Shown here in pieces: positions 44,205 through 51,245 of a stretch of 51,245 bases of DNA. The position numbers and the translations under genes were made by a program. Position 1 is the first letter of the stretch, and every line of letters begins with the position of its first letter. The notes under the pieces were generated by a model. The model had not been told where the DNA came from. It ran no database searches and was given only the letters and a program-made list of their open reading frames with translations. The stretch is from NCBI GenBank assembly GCA_002928535.1, contig PERG01000016.1, positions 1-51,245 on the forward strand. Reading direction: 5' to 3'. Origin of the DNA: Methylotenera sp. (lineage in GTDB: Bacteria > Pseudomonadota > Gammaproteobacteria > Burkholderiales > Methylophilaceae).

Positions 44205-44444
44205 TTAATCTACAATTTCAGCGTTAACAGCGCCCAAGGCATCTTGTAGTGTCTCTTCGCTGAGACTGTTAATGGTAGTGGCCAATAAATCAGCAGCCTC
44301 TACAGTCGTTAAAGGCAAATCATGGCTATCCATTTCAGCGATCAGGCCAGCAGCAGCACCGGTCACTTTTAATAAGGATTGGCGCTCGCGCATAAGTAAC
44401 TCTAACTCGGTGCGTAGCATATTGATTTCGTTTGTATTGGGCAT
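44205..44444 (-). CDS. Small helical protein, unknown
   Basis: This 79-residue protein begins with a heptad-like helix (NMLRTELELLMRERQSLLKV), then an Ala/Leu-rich region and an acidic C-terminus (DALGAVNAEIVD). No family was recognised. ATG 44444 is preferred to the TTG 9 bases upstream. It precedes the efflux operon on the same strand with a 46-base gap, so it may be its first gene. Nothing shows its role. Confidence 0.55.
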   Translation of the reverse strand: MPNTNEINMLRTELELLMRERQSLLKVTGAAAGLIAEMDSHDLPLTTVEAADLLATTINSLSEETLQDALGAVNAEIVD

Positions 44445-44772
44445 GATGTTCAACTTGATAATGGCTAATGATTAATGAATATTAATTGCTATTTTCGCAT
44501 AATCGCTAACTCTGTCTAGCTGGATTAACGAATGTCATACTATAAATAGTGCGTCATAAATAGCACGTCACATGTCATTATTTCTAACTACTATACTACT
44601 CATATCCGATGCCGGCTTCAAATCATTTGTGCTTATAGCCATGATAGGTTTTTGCAAATTGTGTCAAATAGCAATAAATGCAGCTTTTTTGTTTTACACC
44701 TTTTCTCCGCGCGATGACTTGAGATACAATAGCGGATTATCTGAACGGCAGAAGTTTAGCCGTACACTACCT
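44445..44772. other. Intergenic region before tRNA-Leu
   Basis: This AT-rich gap contains no convincing gene. A possible -10 (TACAAT) about 45 bases before the tRNA lacks a good -35. The - strand small gene upstream is transcribed away. Confidence 0.4.
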
Positions 44773-44857
44773 GCGAGAGTGGCGGAATTGGTAGACGCAC
44801 TGGATTTAGGTTCCAGCGCCGTAAGGCGTGAGAGTTCGAGTCTCTCCTTTCGCACCA
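44773..44857 (+). tRNA. tRNA-Leu (anticodon UAG)
   Basis: The 85-base gene begins GCGAGAG and ends CTTTCGC, an acceptor stem with one G-U pair, plus ACCA encoded at the 3' end. The anticodon arm CTGGA-TTTAGGT-TCCAG gives anticodon TAG, which reads CUN leucine codons. A long variable arm (CGCC-GTAA-GGCG) is the class II feature of tRNA-Leu. The T arm GAGAG-TTCGAGT-CTCTC is intact. It lies 80 bases before tig. Confidence 0.96.
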
Positions 44858-44937
44858 ACTTATTGAAGCATGTCTATAGCGAGTGAAGAGGTTAGGCATT
44901 CGCTTATAGCCTGCATTTAGAACTTAGGAAATACAGC

Positions 44938-46242
44938 ATGGCCTTGAATGTTGAAACCATCAGTACACTTGAACGCCGTATCACGGTTAAAGTTCCTCTC
45001 CAACCATTAGAAGCGCAAATCAAACAACGCTTGGGTCAAATTTCACGCACTGCGAAATTTGCTGGTTTCCGTCCAGGCAAAGCGCCGATTGGTTTGGTCA
45101 ATCAGCATTATGGCGACCAAGTGCGTGATGAGGTGTATTCAGGCGCGGTTGAAAAAACTTTCGGCGAAGCGGTTGAAGAGAATAAGTTGCGCGTGGCTGG
45201 TTATCCTAATATCGAACACAAGCCATTTGGCGAAGCTGCTGATTCCTTTGAATACACTGCAACGTTTGAAATATTTCCAGAAGTTACTATCGGTGACTTG
45301 TCAAAACTTAAAATCGAGCGCCCAACGTTAGAAGTAGGTGAAGCCGATGTTAAAAAGACGTTAGACGTTTTGGTAAAACAACGCGTTAGCTTTGAGCCTG
45401 TGAAACGTGCTGCTAAAAAAGGCGACCGCGTGCATGTCACACTTAAAGCGTTTTTAGATGGTAACGAAGTTGAATCTACTGGCGATAGCGGCATCGATTT
45501 AGTGATTGGCGAAGCGGGTCGTATGGCGGAGTTTGACGATCAACTCAGCGGCGGTAAAGCGGGCAGCATCAAAAAATTTGACATCACTTACCCGGCTGAC
45601 CATAACCCTGCACAATTAGCAGGTAAAACAGTGTCCTATGAAGTTAACTTCGTGACGGTATCTCAACCAAAATTGCCGGAAATCGATGCCGAGTTTGCGA
45701 AGAGCCTGGGCATTGAAGACGGCGACGTTGAAAAAATGAAAGCCGAGATCGCTGAGAGCTTAAAGCAGGAAGTTGAAAAGCGCGTCAGTGCTAAATTAAA
45801 AGAACAAGTATTTCAAGCTTTGGTAGACAGCGCTGATTTTGAAATCCCACGCGTATTGCTGGGCACTGAAATCAACCGCATGATGCAAACGACTGAGCAA
45901 AACCTCAAGCAACGCGGTGCGGATTTAAGCAATATTAAGCTGGAACCTGCGATGTTTGAAGACCAAGCCAAACGCAGCACTAAATTACGTTTGCTTTTAG
46001 GTGAACTGATTAATACGAATGGCTTACATGCCAATGCCGACCAAGTGCGTGCTATGGTAGATGTGTTTGCACAAAGCTTTGAACGTCCATCCGATGTGGT
46101 GACTTGGTACTATGCCGATCCAAAACGTCTGGACGAACCATCTGCTTTAGCAACAGAAGAAAACGCAGTTGCTTGGGTGTTGTCCAAAGCTAAAGTGACA
46201 GAAAAAAAAGTTAAATTTGACGACTTAATGGGAAATGCTTAA
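44938..46242 (+). CDS. tig: Trigger factor
   Basis: Trigger factor is the ribosome-bound chaperone with peptidyl-prolyl isomerase activity. The N-terminal ribosome-binding domain has [16 protein letters not shown], which includes the FRxGKxP signature (about residues 44-50). The PPIase domain follows ([16 protein letters not shown], about 160-175) and then a helical C-domain. Length 434 is typical. Its stop overlaps the clpP start (TAATG), a common tig-clpP-clpX arrangement. Confidence 0.97.
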   Translation: MALNVETISTLERRITVKVPLQPLEAQIKQRLGQISRTAKFAGFRPGKAPIGLVNQHYGDQVRDEVYSGAVEKTFGEAVEENKLRVAGYPNIEHKPFGEAADSFEYTATFEIFPEVTIGDLSKLKIERPTLEVGEADVKKTLDVLVKQRVSFEPVKRAAKKGDRVHVTLKAFLDGNEVESTGDSGIDLVIGEAGRMAEFDDQLSGGKAGSIKKFDITYPADHNPAQLAGKTVSYEVNFVTVSQPKLPEIDAEFAKSLGIEDGDVEKMKAEIAESLKQEVEKRVSAKLKEQVFQALVDSADFEIPRVLLGTEINRMMQTTEQNLKQRGADLSNIKLEPAMFEDQAKRSTKLRLLLGELINTNGLHANADQVRAMVDVFAQSFERPSDVVTWYYADPKRLDEPSALATEENAVAWVLSKAKVTEKKVKFDDLMGNA

Positions 46243-46901
46243 TGAATAATTCGCACCAGCAGCACTTGCACCACGCCATGAACGGACAAGACTTGAGCCC
46301 CCAGGGTTTGGGTTATATTCCCATGGTGATCGAGCAGAGCGGCCGTGGCGAACGTTCTTACGATATTTATTCCCGCTTGCTTAAAGAGCGTGTGATCTTC
46401 CTGGTCGGCCCGGTTAACGACATGACGGCCAACTTGGTAGTTGCACAGTTATTGTTCCTGGAAGCGGAAAATCCTGACAAGGATATTTTCCTGTATATCA
46501 ATTCTCCAGGCGGCTCTGTTACTGCAGGGATGTCGATTTACGACACCATGCAATTCATCAAGCCGGATGTCAGTACCTTATGTATCGGTCAGGCAGCCAG
46601 CATGGGTGCATTCCTGCTGGCTTCAGGCGCGAAAGGCAAGCGTTTCAGTTTGCCTAACTCACGTGTCATGATTCACCAGCCTTCAGGCGGCTTCCAAGGC
46701 CAATCTTCCGATATCGAGATTCATGCTAAGGAAATCTTGTATCTTCGCGGTAAATTGAACGATATCTTGGCGCACCATACCGGCAGAACCGCTGCGGAAA
46801 TTGACCGTGACACTGAGCGCGATAATTTTATGAGTGCAGAACAGTCCGTTGAATATGGCATGATCGACAAGGTGATTGCCAGCCGCGCGGATGCGGCATA
46901 A
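46242..46901 (+). CDS. clpP: ATP-dependent Clp protease proteolytic subunit
   Basis: ClpP is the tetradecameric serine protease that works with ClpX. The catalytic triad is S120 in [10 protein letters not shown]145 in VMIHQPSGG and D194 in DRDTERDN, exactly 23 residues offset from E. coli S97, H122 and D171. The N-terminal leader is His-rich (HQQHLHHAM) and is probably cleaved. The start overlaps tig by one base, so translation is coupled. Length is 219 residues. Confidence 0.98.
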   Translation: MNNSHQQHLHHAMNGQDLSPQGLGYIPMVIEQSGRGERSYDIYSRLLKERVIFLVGPVNDMTANLVVAQLLFLEAENPDKDIFLYINSPGGSVTAGMSIYDTMQFIKPDVSTLCIGQAASMGAFLLASGAKGKRFSLPNSRVMIHQPSGGFQGQSSDIEIHAKEILYLRGKLNDILAHHTGRTAAEIDRDTERDNFMSAEQSVEYGMIDKVIASRADAA

Positions 46902-46983
46902 GATACCAGTAAGTTAAGCAATTCTGGGTATATCCGTTAGCAAGTCATTCCACCCATTTGCTAGCCACTTTAAGGAATAATCA

Positions 46984-48261
46984 ATGGCGACTAAAGCCGA
47001 AGGCGATAAATTACTTTATTGTTCATTTTGTGGCAAAAGCCAGCATGAAGTAAAAAAACTCATCGCAGGACCCTCTGTTTTCATCTGTAATGAATGCGTT
47101 GATCTTTGCAACGACATCATTAAAGAAGAAGTGCAAACGACGGATGGTTTAAAGTCTGCTGATGATAGTCTGCCTACACCACAAGAAATCTGCAAAATCC
47201 TTGATCAGTACGTGATTGGTCAGACACAAGCTAAGAAAAACCTGGCGGTTGCGGTGTATAACCATTACAAGCGTCTTGGCCATAATAATCTTTCAGATGG
47301 CGGCCAAAAAGACGATGTTGAAATCGCTAAAAGCAATATTCTGCTCATTGGTCCAACCGGTTCAGGTAAAACTTTACTTGCCCAAACCTTAGCACGTTTA
47401 TTGGATGTGCCTTTTGTAATGGCCGATGCTACTACACTTACCGAAGCAGGTTATGTAGGCGAAGATGTGGAAAACATCATGCAGAAACTACTGCAAAAAT
47501 GTGATTACGATATCGAAAAAGCGCAACGCGGCATTGTATACATTGACGAAGTGGATAAGATTTCACGCAAGTCTGACAATCCGTCAATCACACGTGACGT
47601 TTCGGGTGAGGGTGTTCAACAGGCTTTGCTTAAACTCATTGAAGGTACTGTAGCATCTATTCCGCCACAAGGTGGACGTAAGCATCCTAACCAGGAGTTT
47701 GTGCAGTTAGATACAACTAATATCCTATTCATCTGTGGCGGTGCATTTGATGGCTTGGAAAAAGTGATCCGCTTGCGCTCCGAAAAAGGCGGCATTGGTT
47801 TTGGTGCGGAAGTGAAAAGTAAAGAAGATGTGCGTGCCATCGGTGAAGTGTTGCGTGATGTTGAGCCGGAAGATCTGATTAAATTTGGCTTGATTCCTGA
47901 ATTTATCGGTCGTCTGCCGGTGGTTGCGACATTAGAGTCATTAGATGAAGCTGCACTGATGACCATTCTGACAGAGCCAAAAAATGCATTGACCAAGCAA
48001 TATATCAAGTTGTTCAAAATGGAAGGCGTAGAGTTGGAGTTTCGTGACTCAGCCTTGCAATTGATTGCTAAAAAAGCTTTGGAACGTAAAACGGGTGCAC
48101 GCGGCTTACGCTCAATCATGGAACATTCTTTACTAGAAATTATGTACGAGTTACCGTCCATCGAAAATCTCAGTAAAGTCGTGGTCGATGAAAATGTAAT
48201 TCGGGGGGATGCGCCGCCGTTATTGATTTATGAAGATAAGTCTGAAGAAGCGGTGGGTTAA
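46984..48261 (+). CDS. clpX: Clp protease ATP-binding subunit ClpX
   Basis: ClpX unfolds substrates for ClpP. It has the N-terminal zinc-binding domain (CSFCGKSQ and CNECVDLC, four Cys), Walker A GPTGSGKT, Walker [10 protein letters not shown], the IGF-type loop region and a C-terminal small domain. Length 425 is typical. AAGGAATAA precedes the ATG. It follows clpP by 82 bases and ends in a strong terminator. Confidence 0.98.
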   Translation: MATKAEGDKLLYCSFCGKSQHEVKKLIAGPSVFICNECVDLCNDIIKEEVQTTDGLKSADDSLPTPQEICKILDQYVIGQTQAKKNLAVAVYNHYKRLGHNNLSDGGQKDDVEIAKSNILLIGPTGSGKTLLAQTLARLLDVPFVMADATTLTEAGYVGEDVENIMQKLLQKCDYDIEKAQRGIVYIDEVDKISRKSDNPSITRDVSGEGVQQALLKLIEGTVASIPPQGGRKHPNQEFVQLDTTNILFICGGAFDGLEKVIRLRSEKGGIGFGAEVKSKEDVRAIGEVLRDVEPEDLIKFGLIPEFIGRLPVVATLESLDEAALMTILTEPKNALTKQYIKLFKMEGVELEFRDSALQLIAKKALERKTGARGLRSIMEHSLLEIMYELPSIENLSKVVVDENVIRGDAPPLLIYEDKSEEAVG

Positions 48262-48273
48262 CTTCACAGTGTT

Positions 48274-48306
48274 AAAAAAGCCAGAACTCTGTTCTGGCTT
48301 TTTTAT
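48274..48306 (+). terminator. Terminator after clpX
   Basis: AAAAAAGCCAGAA and TTCTGGCTTTTTT pair around CTCTG with a T-rich tail. It isolates lon from clpX, so lon must have its own promoter in 48307-48505. A TATAAT occurs at 48345, but no good -35 is paired with it. Confidence 0.88.
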
Positions 48307-48505
48307 TTCTGTTTTCTGCACTGCTTTTCTTGATAAGTCTCAGGTATAATTTTTTTAAGTACTCCTAGACACACAGCATGTTATTTAGAGTCTTAATAAC
48401 GGTTTCTACCCTGGTTAAGGCTTGAACTGTTTAGGTTAAGCCCCATCAATATATCTATAAGCGTTTTTGGCTTATTTCTTAGCTTAACTTTGGAAAAGTC
48501 TATTC

Positions 48506-50980
48506 ATGACACAATCATTACCTTTATATACTCCTGACGACGGTTTGCTGCCTATCTTGCCTTTGCGCGATGTGGTGGTTTATCCACATTTAGTCATTCC
48601 TTTATTTGTCGGTCGTACAAAATCGGTAAAAGCACTTGAAATTGCATCGGATGGTAATAAACAGATTCTGCTGGTAGCGCAAAAATCTGCCAATAAAGAT
48701 GAGCCAGACGCAGATGATCTATATGAAGTTGGTACTGTGGCTACCGTATTGCAAATGCTCAAATTGCCAGACGGCACTGTTAAAGTGCTTGTTGAGGGTG
48801 TTCAGCGCGCCAAAGTAAGTGGGTTCATTGAAACTGAGGAATGCTTTGCAGCCCGTGCAGAATTGATCCCCGAAGCAGTCAGTGATAATGAGATCCAGGC
48901 CTTAATGCGTACCGTGTTTACCCAATTTGACCAGTACGTCAAACTGAACAAAAAAATACCACCGGAAATTCTGACGTCGTTGGCGACTATCGATGAAGCA
49001 GGACGTTTAGCCGATACCATTGCGGCGCACTTAACGCTTAAGCTAGACGAAAAACAAAGAATTTTGGAGATGTTTAGCGTTGCAGAACGCTTGGAACACT
49101 TGCTACGCCTTATGGAAGGTGAAATTGATATTCTGCAGGTGGAAAAGCGCATCCGTGGCCGTGTGAAACGCCAGATGGAAAAAACCCAACGCGAGTATTA
49201 CTTAAATGAGCAAGTCAAAGCGATCCAGAAAGAACTTGGCGAACAAGATGAAAACGCCGACATGGAAGAGCTGGAAAAACGTATAGAAGCAGCGCGTATG
49301 CCTAAAGAAGCATTGGCTAAAGTCGCTAGCGAACTTAAAAAGCTAAAGTTAATGTCACCCATGTCAGCAGAGGCTTCTGTAGTACGCAACTACATCGATA
49401 CGCTCATTAACCTGCCATGGAAGAAAAAAACCAAAATCAGTAAAGACTTATTGGCTGCTGAAGCCATTTTAGACGGCGACCACTTTGGCTTGGAAAAAGT
49501 TAAAGAGCGTATCGTAGAGTACCTTGCTGTACAACAACGCGTTGATAAGATCAAGGCGCCTATCCTATGCTTGGTAGGTCCGCCAGGTGTGGGTAAAACG
49601 TCATTAGGTCAAAGCATCGCTAAAGCCGTCAATCGTAAATTTGTTCGCATGGCTTTGGGCGGTGTGCGCGATGAATCTGAAATTCGTGGCCATCGACGCA
49701 CATATATTGGCTCTATGCCCGGCAAGATATTGCAAAGTATGACCAAAGTTGGGGTTAAGAACCCATTGTTTTTATTGGATGAAGTTGACAAGCTTGGCCA
49801 GGATTTCCGTGGCGACCCATCCTCTGCGCTATTGGAAGTGCTTGATCCAGAACAGAATCATACTTTTGCCGACCACTATGTAGAAGTTGAATATGATCTA
49901 TCCGATGTCATGTTTGTGGCTACTGCCAACTCCATGAACATCCCAGAGCCTTTGCTAGACCGGATGGAAATCATTCGTTTGGCAGGTTATACCGAAGACG
50001 AAAAGGTGAATATCGCATTACGCTATTTATTGCCTAAGCAGTTGAAAACACATGGGTTAAAAGAGCAGGAAGTCAATATTTCCGAAGCGGCTTTGCGTGA
50101 CATTGTCCGCTATTACACGCGAGAAGCTGGTGTGCGTAGGCTGGACCAGGAAGTCGCTAAAATCTGCCGTAAAGTAGTGAAAGAGTTGCTCACTACCAAA
50201 GCAAAGGAGGGTGCCAAAGCGCCTAAGAAAATCAATGTAACACCTAAAAATCTTGAAAAATATTTAGGTGTGCAATTATTCGATTACGGGATTGCTGCAA
50301 AAGAGAACCAAGTTGGACAGGTAACGGGCCTTGCATGGACATCAGTTGGCGGTGAGTTGCTAACCATTGAAGCTGTGCTGCTTCCTGGACGCGGTAAGAC
50401 GATTACTACTGGTAAGCTGGGTGATGTGATGCAAGAGTCTACCCAAGCCGCCATGAGCGTTGTACGTAGCCGTGCAAAGCGCTTGGGTATCAATAATGAC
50501 TTCTATGAAAAAAATGATATTCATATTCACTTTCCTGAAGGCGCTACACCTAAAGATGGCCCGAGTGCCGGTATTGCGATTACTACTGCCTTGGCTTCCA
50601 TCTTAACGGGCATTCCAGCCCGGGCAGATGTAGCAATGACAGGTGAAATTACCTTAAGGGGCGAAGTGCTACCTATTGGGGGTTTGAAAGAAAAGCTATT
50701 GGCAGCGCATCGAGGCGGCATTAAAACGGTGTTGATTCCACAGCAGAACGTTAAAGATTTAGCTGAAATTCCAGATAACATCAAAAATAGTCTAGAAATT
50801 CATCCAGTACAGTGGATAGATGAGGTGTTGTCTCTAGCGCTTGCATCGCAGCCTCAGCCTTTACCAGAGGGCGCGGACACTGAAACAGCTGAAAGCAAGG
50901 AAAAGATTGAAAAAGATGCTCAAGCCACTGATAAATCTCAAGAATCTACTCCAGATAGTGGTGCAGCGACAAAACATTGA
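48506..50980 (+). CDS. lon: ATP-dependent protease Lon
   Basis: Lon degrades damaged and short-lived regulatory proteins. This 824-residue protein has the N-terminal LAN domain ([20 protein letters not shown]), Walker [10 protein letters not shown], Walker [11 protein letters not shown] and the Ser-Lys dyad domain with [14 protein letters not shown] (catalytic Ser) and [14 protein letters not shown] (catalytic Lys). The C-terminus is extended and acidic ([14 protein letters not shown]). ATG 48506 follows a weak GGAAAAG. It precedes hupB, a common arrangement in proteobacteria. Confidence 0.98.
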   Translation: MTQSLPLYTPDDGLLPILPLRDVVVYPHLVIPLFVGRTKSVKALEIASDGNKQILLVAQKSANKDEPDADDLYEVGTVATVLQMLKLPDGTVKVLVEGVQRAKVSGFIETEECFAARAELIPEAVSDNEIQALMRTVFTQFDQYVKLNKKIPPEILTSLATIDEAGRLADTIAAHLTLKLDEKQRILEMFSVAERLEHLLRLMEGEIDILQVEKRIRGRVKRQMEKTQREYYLNEQVKAIQKELGEQDENADMEELEKRIEAARMPKEALAKVASELKKLKLMSPMSAEASVVRNYIDTLINLPWKKKTKISKDLLAAEAILDGDHFGLEKVKERIVEYLAVQQRVDKIKAPILCLVGPPGVGKTSLGQSIAKAVNRKFVRMALGGVRDESEIRGHRRTYIGSMPGKILQSMTKVGVKNPLFLLDEVDKLGQDFRGDPSSALLEVLDPEQNHTFADHYVEVEYDLSDVMFVATANSMNIPEPLLDRMEIIRLAGYTEDEKVNIALRYLLPKQLKTHGLKEQEVNISEAALRDIVRYYTREAGVRRLDQEVAKICRKVVKELLTTKAKEGAKAPKKINVTPKNLEKYLGVQLFDYGIAAKENQVGQVTGLAWTSVGGELLTIEAVLLPGRGKTITTGKLGDVMQESTQAAMSVVRSRAKRLGINNDFYEKNDIHIHFPEGATPKDGPSAGIAITTALASILTGIPARADVAMTGEITLRGEVLPIGGLKEKLLAAHRGGIKTVLIPQQNVKDLAEIPDNIKNSLEIHPVQWIDEVLSLALASQPQPLPEGADTETAESKEKIEKDAQATDKSQESTPDSGAATKH

Positions 50981-51012
50981 GAAAATTAGTGAATTATCAA
51001 GCTGATTAATGC

Positions 51013-51042
51013 TTGACATAGCCTTTGTTGGCTTGATATAAA
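51013..51042 (+). promoter_or_regulatory. Candidate promoter of hupB
   Basis: A perfect -35 TTGACA (51013-51018) and TATAAA (51037-51042) are 18 bases apart, between lon and hupB. Transcription would start near 51049, giving a leader of about 66 bases. Confidence 0.6.
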
Positions 51043-51114
51043 GCTGTTACGGGTATTCATTACCCAAACAAGACAAAGAAGTCTTTATTAATAAACCTTG
51101 AGAGGGGATTACAC

Positions 51115-51245
51115 GTGAATAAATCTGAACTGATTGATGATATTGCAAAAGCAGCAGGTATTTCAAAAGCAGCAGCAGGACGTGCTCTGGATGCAACGAC
51201 AGCTTCAATTACAAAAGCAATGAAAAAAGGTGATTTAGTAACACT
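51115..51245 (+). CDS. hupB: DNA-binding protein HU-beta (partial, cut by the window end)
   Basis: HU is a small histone-like DNA-bending protein. The visible 43 complete codons start with GTG and read [25 protein letters not shown], the HU N-terminal helix pair. GAGAGGGGA precedes the start. The DNA-binding arm with the conserved Pro lies beyond the window. Location after lon is typical of hupB. Confidence 0.92.
   Translation, partial: MNKSELIDDIAKAAGISKAAAGRALDATTASITKAMKKGDLVT

Noticed and set aside
44572-44886. Open frame of about 104 codons spanning the tRNA-Leu gene
   Set aside because: It runs through the tRNA and has no ribosome binding site or family resemblance.
47616-48161. A 181-codon open frame on the minus strand inside clpX
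   Set aside because: It is the shadow of a highly conserved gene, with no domain or start signal.
48345-48350. TATAAT upstream of lon as a promoter, possibly heat-shock type
   Set aside because: No -35 at a suitable distance for sigma-70, and no CCCCAT-like element for sigma-32.

Overview
The window looks like a chromosomal segment of a beta-proteobacterial methylotroph of the Methylophilaceae (Methylotenera or Methylophilus type). The evidence is the ribulose monophosphate (RuMP) genes (tal, hps, hpi) inside a cluster for tetrahydromethanopterin (H4MPT) and methylofuran dependent C1 oxidation (beta-RFAP synthase, mtdB, mch and the conserved uncharacterised genes that travel with them). The family assignment is inferred from gene content and moderate GC; no rRNA is present.

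Region 1 (1-15 kb, + strand) is a complete Tad/Flp type IVc pilus locus: two cysteine-rich Flp pilins, prepilin peptidase TadV, an unusual AAA ATPase with a possible N-terminal winged helix, RcpC/CpaB, the secretin RcpA/CpaC, a small lipoprotein at the rcpB position, one TadG-like and two TadE-like minor pilins, TadZ, TadA, TadB, TadC, a TadD fused to a C-terminal LytR_C-like domain, and a small membrane protein.

Region 2 (15-23.4 kb) is mixed: a degenerate receiver-GGDEF-EAL protein (-), a MOSC protein (+), a small secreted protein (-), chromate transporter ChrA (+), an exported glutathione peroxidase (+), and a translationally coupled ppsA-ppsR pair (-).

Region 3 (23.7-38.2 kb) is the C1 core. 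The H4MPT arm is beta-RFAP synthase, mtdB, an ATP-grasp gene, mch, a RimK-like ATP-grasp gene and a CitG-like gene. The RuMP block tal, hps, hpi follows. The second arm has a HisA/HisF-like gene on the opposite strand, then an MfnD-like ATP-grasp ligase, an MfnF-like ASKHA protein, pabB, an MfnE-like kinase, a pterin carbinolamine dehydratase and a 37-residue Cys/His-rich lipoprotein. Formaldehyde can be oxidised on H4MPT and methylofuran or fixed to ribulose 5-phosphate. The surrounding genes make the carriers, including p-aminobenzoate for the H4MPT precursor.

Region 4 (38.2-44.5 kb, - strand) is a tripartite RND efflux operon in the order TolC-like lipoprotein, adaptor, HME-like pump, preceded by a small unknown protein. 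Region 5 (44.8 kb to the end, + strand) is a protein quality-control block: tRNA-Leu(UAG), tig, clpP, clpX, lon and the start of hupB, cut by the window edge.

No insertion sequences, phage genes or CRISPR arrays were seen. The most unusual items are the AAA ATPase in the Tad operon, the four-cysteine twin pilins, the LytR_C domain on TadD, the receiver with both key residues changed, the uncharacterised ligases of the C1 cluster, the hps promoter that overlaps the tal terminator, and the CHHFGHHC mini-lipoprotein.
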